From positions 262,435 through 326,434 of the forward strand of contig NZ_SORN01000001.1 in assembly GCF_004366635.1 (NCBI RefSeq): a DNA stretch of 64,000 nt, in the 5' to 3' direction. The position numbers and the translations under genes are program-made. The notes beneath the pieces were generated by a model. It saw nothing but the letters and a program-made list of their open reading frames with translations, searched no databases and was not told the DNA's origin. This document shows, in pieces, positions 63,309 to 64,000 of this stretch. Numbering within the stretch: position 1 is the first letter of the stretch; the number at the start of each line of letters is the position of its first letter. The stretch is from Roseinatronobacter bogoriensis DSM 18756. Its GTDB lineage: Bacteria > Pseudomonadota > Alphaproteobacteria > Rhodobacterales > Rhodobacteraceae.

Positions 63309-64000
63309 TTAGTCGATGATTTCCACCAGTTCCACACGCCGGTTCTGCGCGCGGCCGTTTTCTGTCCGGTTGGTGGTGATCGGCGACATTGGTCCCGCCC
63401 CGGCTGCGCGCAGGCGCGAGGCGTCAATTCCACCTCTGTTGGCAAGCCAGCCGACAACAGCCTGTGCGCGCTCTACAGACAGGCGAAGGTTGTAATCAAA
63501 GCTGCCGACACCGTCGGTATGGCCCACCACCAGAAGCTTCAACTCTGGCCGCCCACGAAGCAGGTCGGCGACGGTTTCAAGGGCGCGCGCGGATTCCGGC
63601 AGGATTTCTGCGCGGTCGAATTCGAACAAGATCGCATTGACGATCACACGGCCATCCTGCACCAGCCCCGATTCCAGTTCCTCGACCTCTTGCGGGACCA
63701 ACACGACCTCGGGTTCGGGTTCCTGTTCTGGCTCTGGCTCGGGTGTGGGGGAAAACAGGTCCAGCGGCGCCATCTCTTCAATCTCGACCGCATTGATCAT
63801 CATCCGGCGCGCATTCTGGCGGCTGAAGAACGACACTGCGATGACGTTCTGTTCATCAGGGCTGCGGACAAGGATATAGGCGTTGCTTTCAGATGCGGTG
63901 CTGGGGGTGCGCGACAGAAAACCGCTCTGATATGAAATGAAGGTGAACCCGTCACGGATACTCAGTTCTTCGCCTATGCCCGAGAAGATGATTTCGAAAT
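63309..64000 (-). CDS. OmpA family protein (N-terminus beyond right edge)
   Basis: The C-terminal 230 residues of a larger protein that stays open to the right edge. The part in view begins with a beta-rich region, then a Pro-Glu linker (SPTPEPEPEQEPEPEVV), then an OmpA/MotB peptidoglycan-binding domain with ILFEFDRAEILPES, VVGHTDGVGSFDYN and LRLSVERAQAV, ending RRVELVEIID. The domain fixes outer-membrane or periplasmic proteins to peptidoglycan. The start and any signal peptide are outside the window. Confidence 0.88.
   Translation of the reverse strand, partial: FEIIFSGIGEELSIRDGFTFISYQSGFLSRTPSTASESNAYILVRSPDEQNVIAVSFFSRQNARRMMINAVEIEEMAPLDLFSPTPEPEPEQEPEPEVVLVPQEVEELESGLVQDGRVIVNAILFEFDRAEILPESARALETVADLLRGRPELKLLVVGHTDGVGSFDYNLRLSVERAQAVVGWLANRGGIDASRLRAAGAGPMSPITTNRTENGRAQNRRVELVEIID

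Overview
The window is a stretch of high-GC alphaproteobacterial chromosome, most likely from a member of the Rhodobacteraceae (Rhodobacterales). I infer this from the class I (archaeal-type) lysyl-tRNA synthetase, the AI-2E transporter / hda / ppk1 order, two TRAP transporters, many secreted calcium-binding proteins and the codon style. No phage, IS element, CRISPR array, rRNA or tRNA gene was seen. Most coordinates rest on open frames plus ribosome-binding-site inspection. Function calls come from motif and family recognition, not from a database search.

Layout. 1-6539 is a housekeeping block: lysK (cut by the left edge), a TerB-like protein, an AI-2E family permease, hda, a META-domain secreted protein and ppk1. 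6580-9125 holds ornithine cyclodeaminase and arginase with a divergent Lrp regulator. 9624-11975 is a HAF-repeat autotransporter preceded by a 23-codon leader ORF. 12137-17801 is a D-cysteine desulfhydrase / L-cysteate sulfo-lyase family enzyme with a TRAP transporter and an alpha/beta hydrolase, facing a LysR regulator. 18090-21441 is a secreted amide/amidohydrolase operon with a small outer-membrane barrel. 21591-31956 holds two paralogous membrane-bound Abhydrolase_9 proteins in opposite orientation around an NlpE/META protein, an RND efflux pair and a DUF418 protein.

32378-44341 is a complete-looking non-phosphorylative sugar/sugar-acid pathway: epimerase, dehydrogenases, SMP-30 lactonase, IlvD/Edd dehydratase and HpcH aldolase. 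It has its own TRAP transporter and LacI regulator, and a 14-bp operator-like palindrome with a central CpG lies in the divergent promoter region. A remnant of a hydroxyacid dehydrogenase lies inside this operon. 44633-48824 holds a GT-C-like membrane protein, a tungstate/anion-type ABC permease-ATPase pair without its binding protein, and a methyltransferase whose start is obscured by an A8 tract.

49121-61835 is the most interesting region. A 1327-residue repetitive surface protein with Ig-like repeats carries a cohesin-like segment near its C-terminus. Directly downstream, three large secreted proteins (a beta-propeller, a CAP/SCP protein and a VWD protein) end in the same dockerin-like module, a pair of calcium-loop repeats. 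This looks like a compact non-cellulosomal cohesin/dockerin surface assembly. The window ends with a lipoprotein, a receiver-like protein that has lost its phosphorylation residues, and an OmpA-family protein cut by the right edge.
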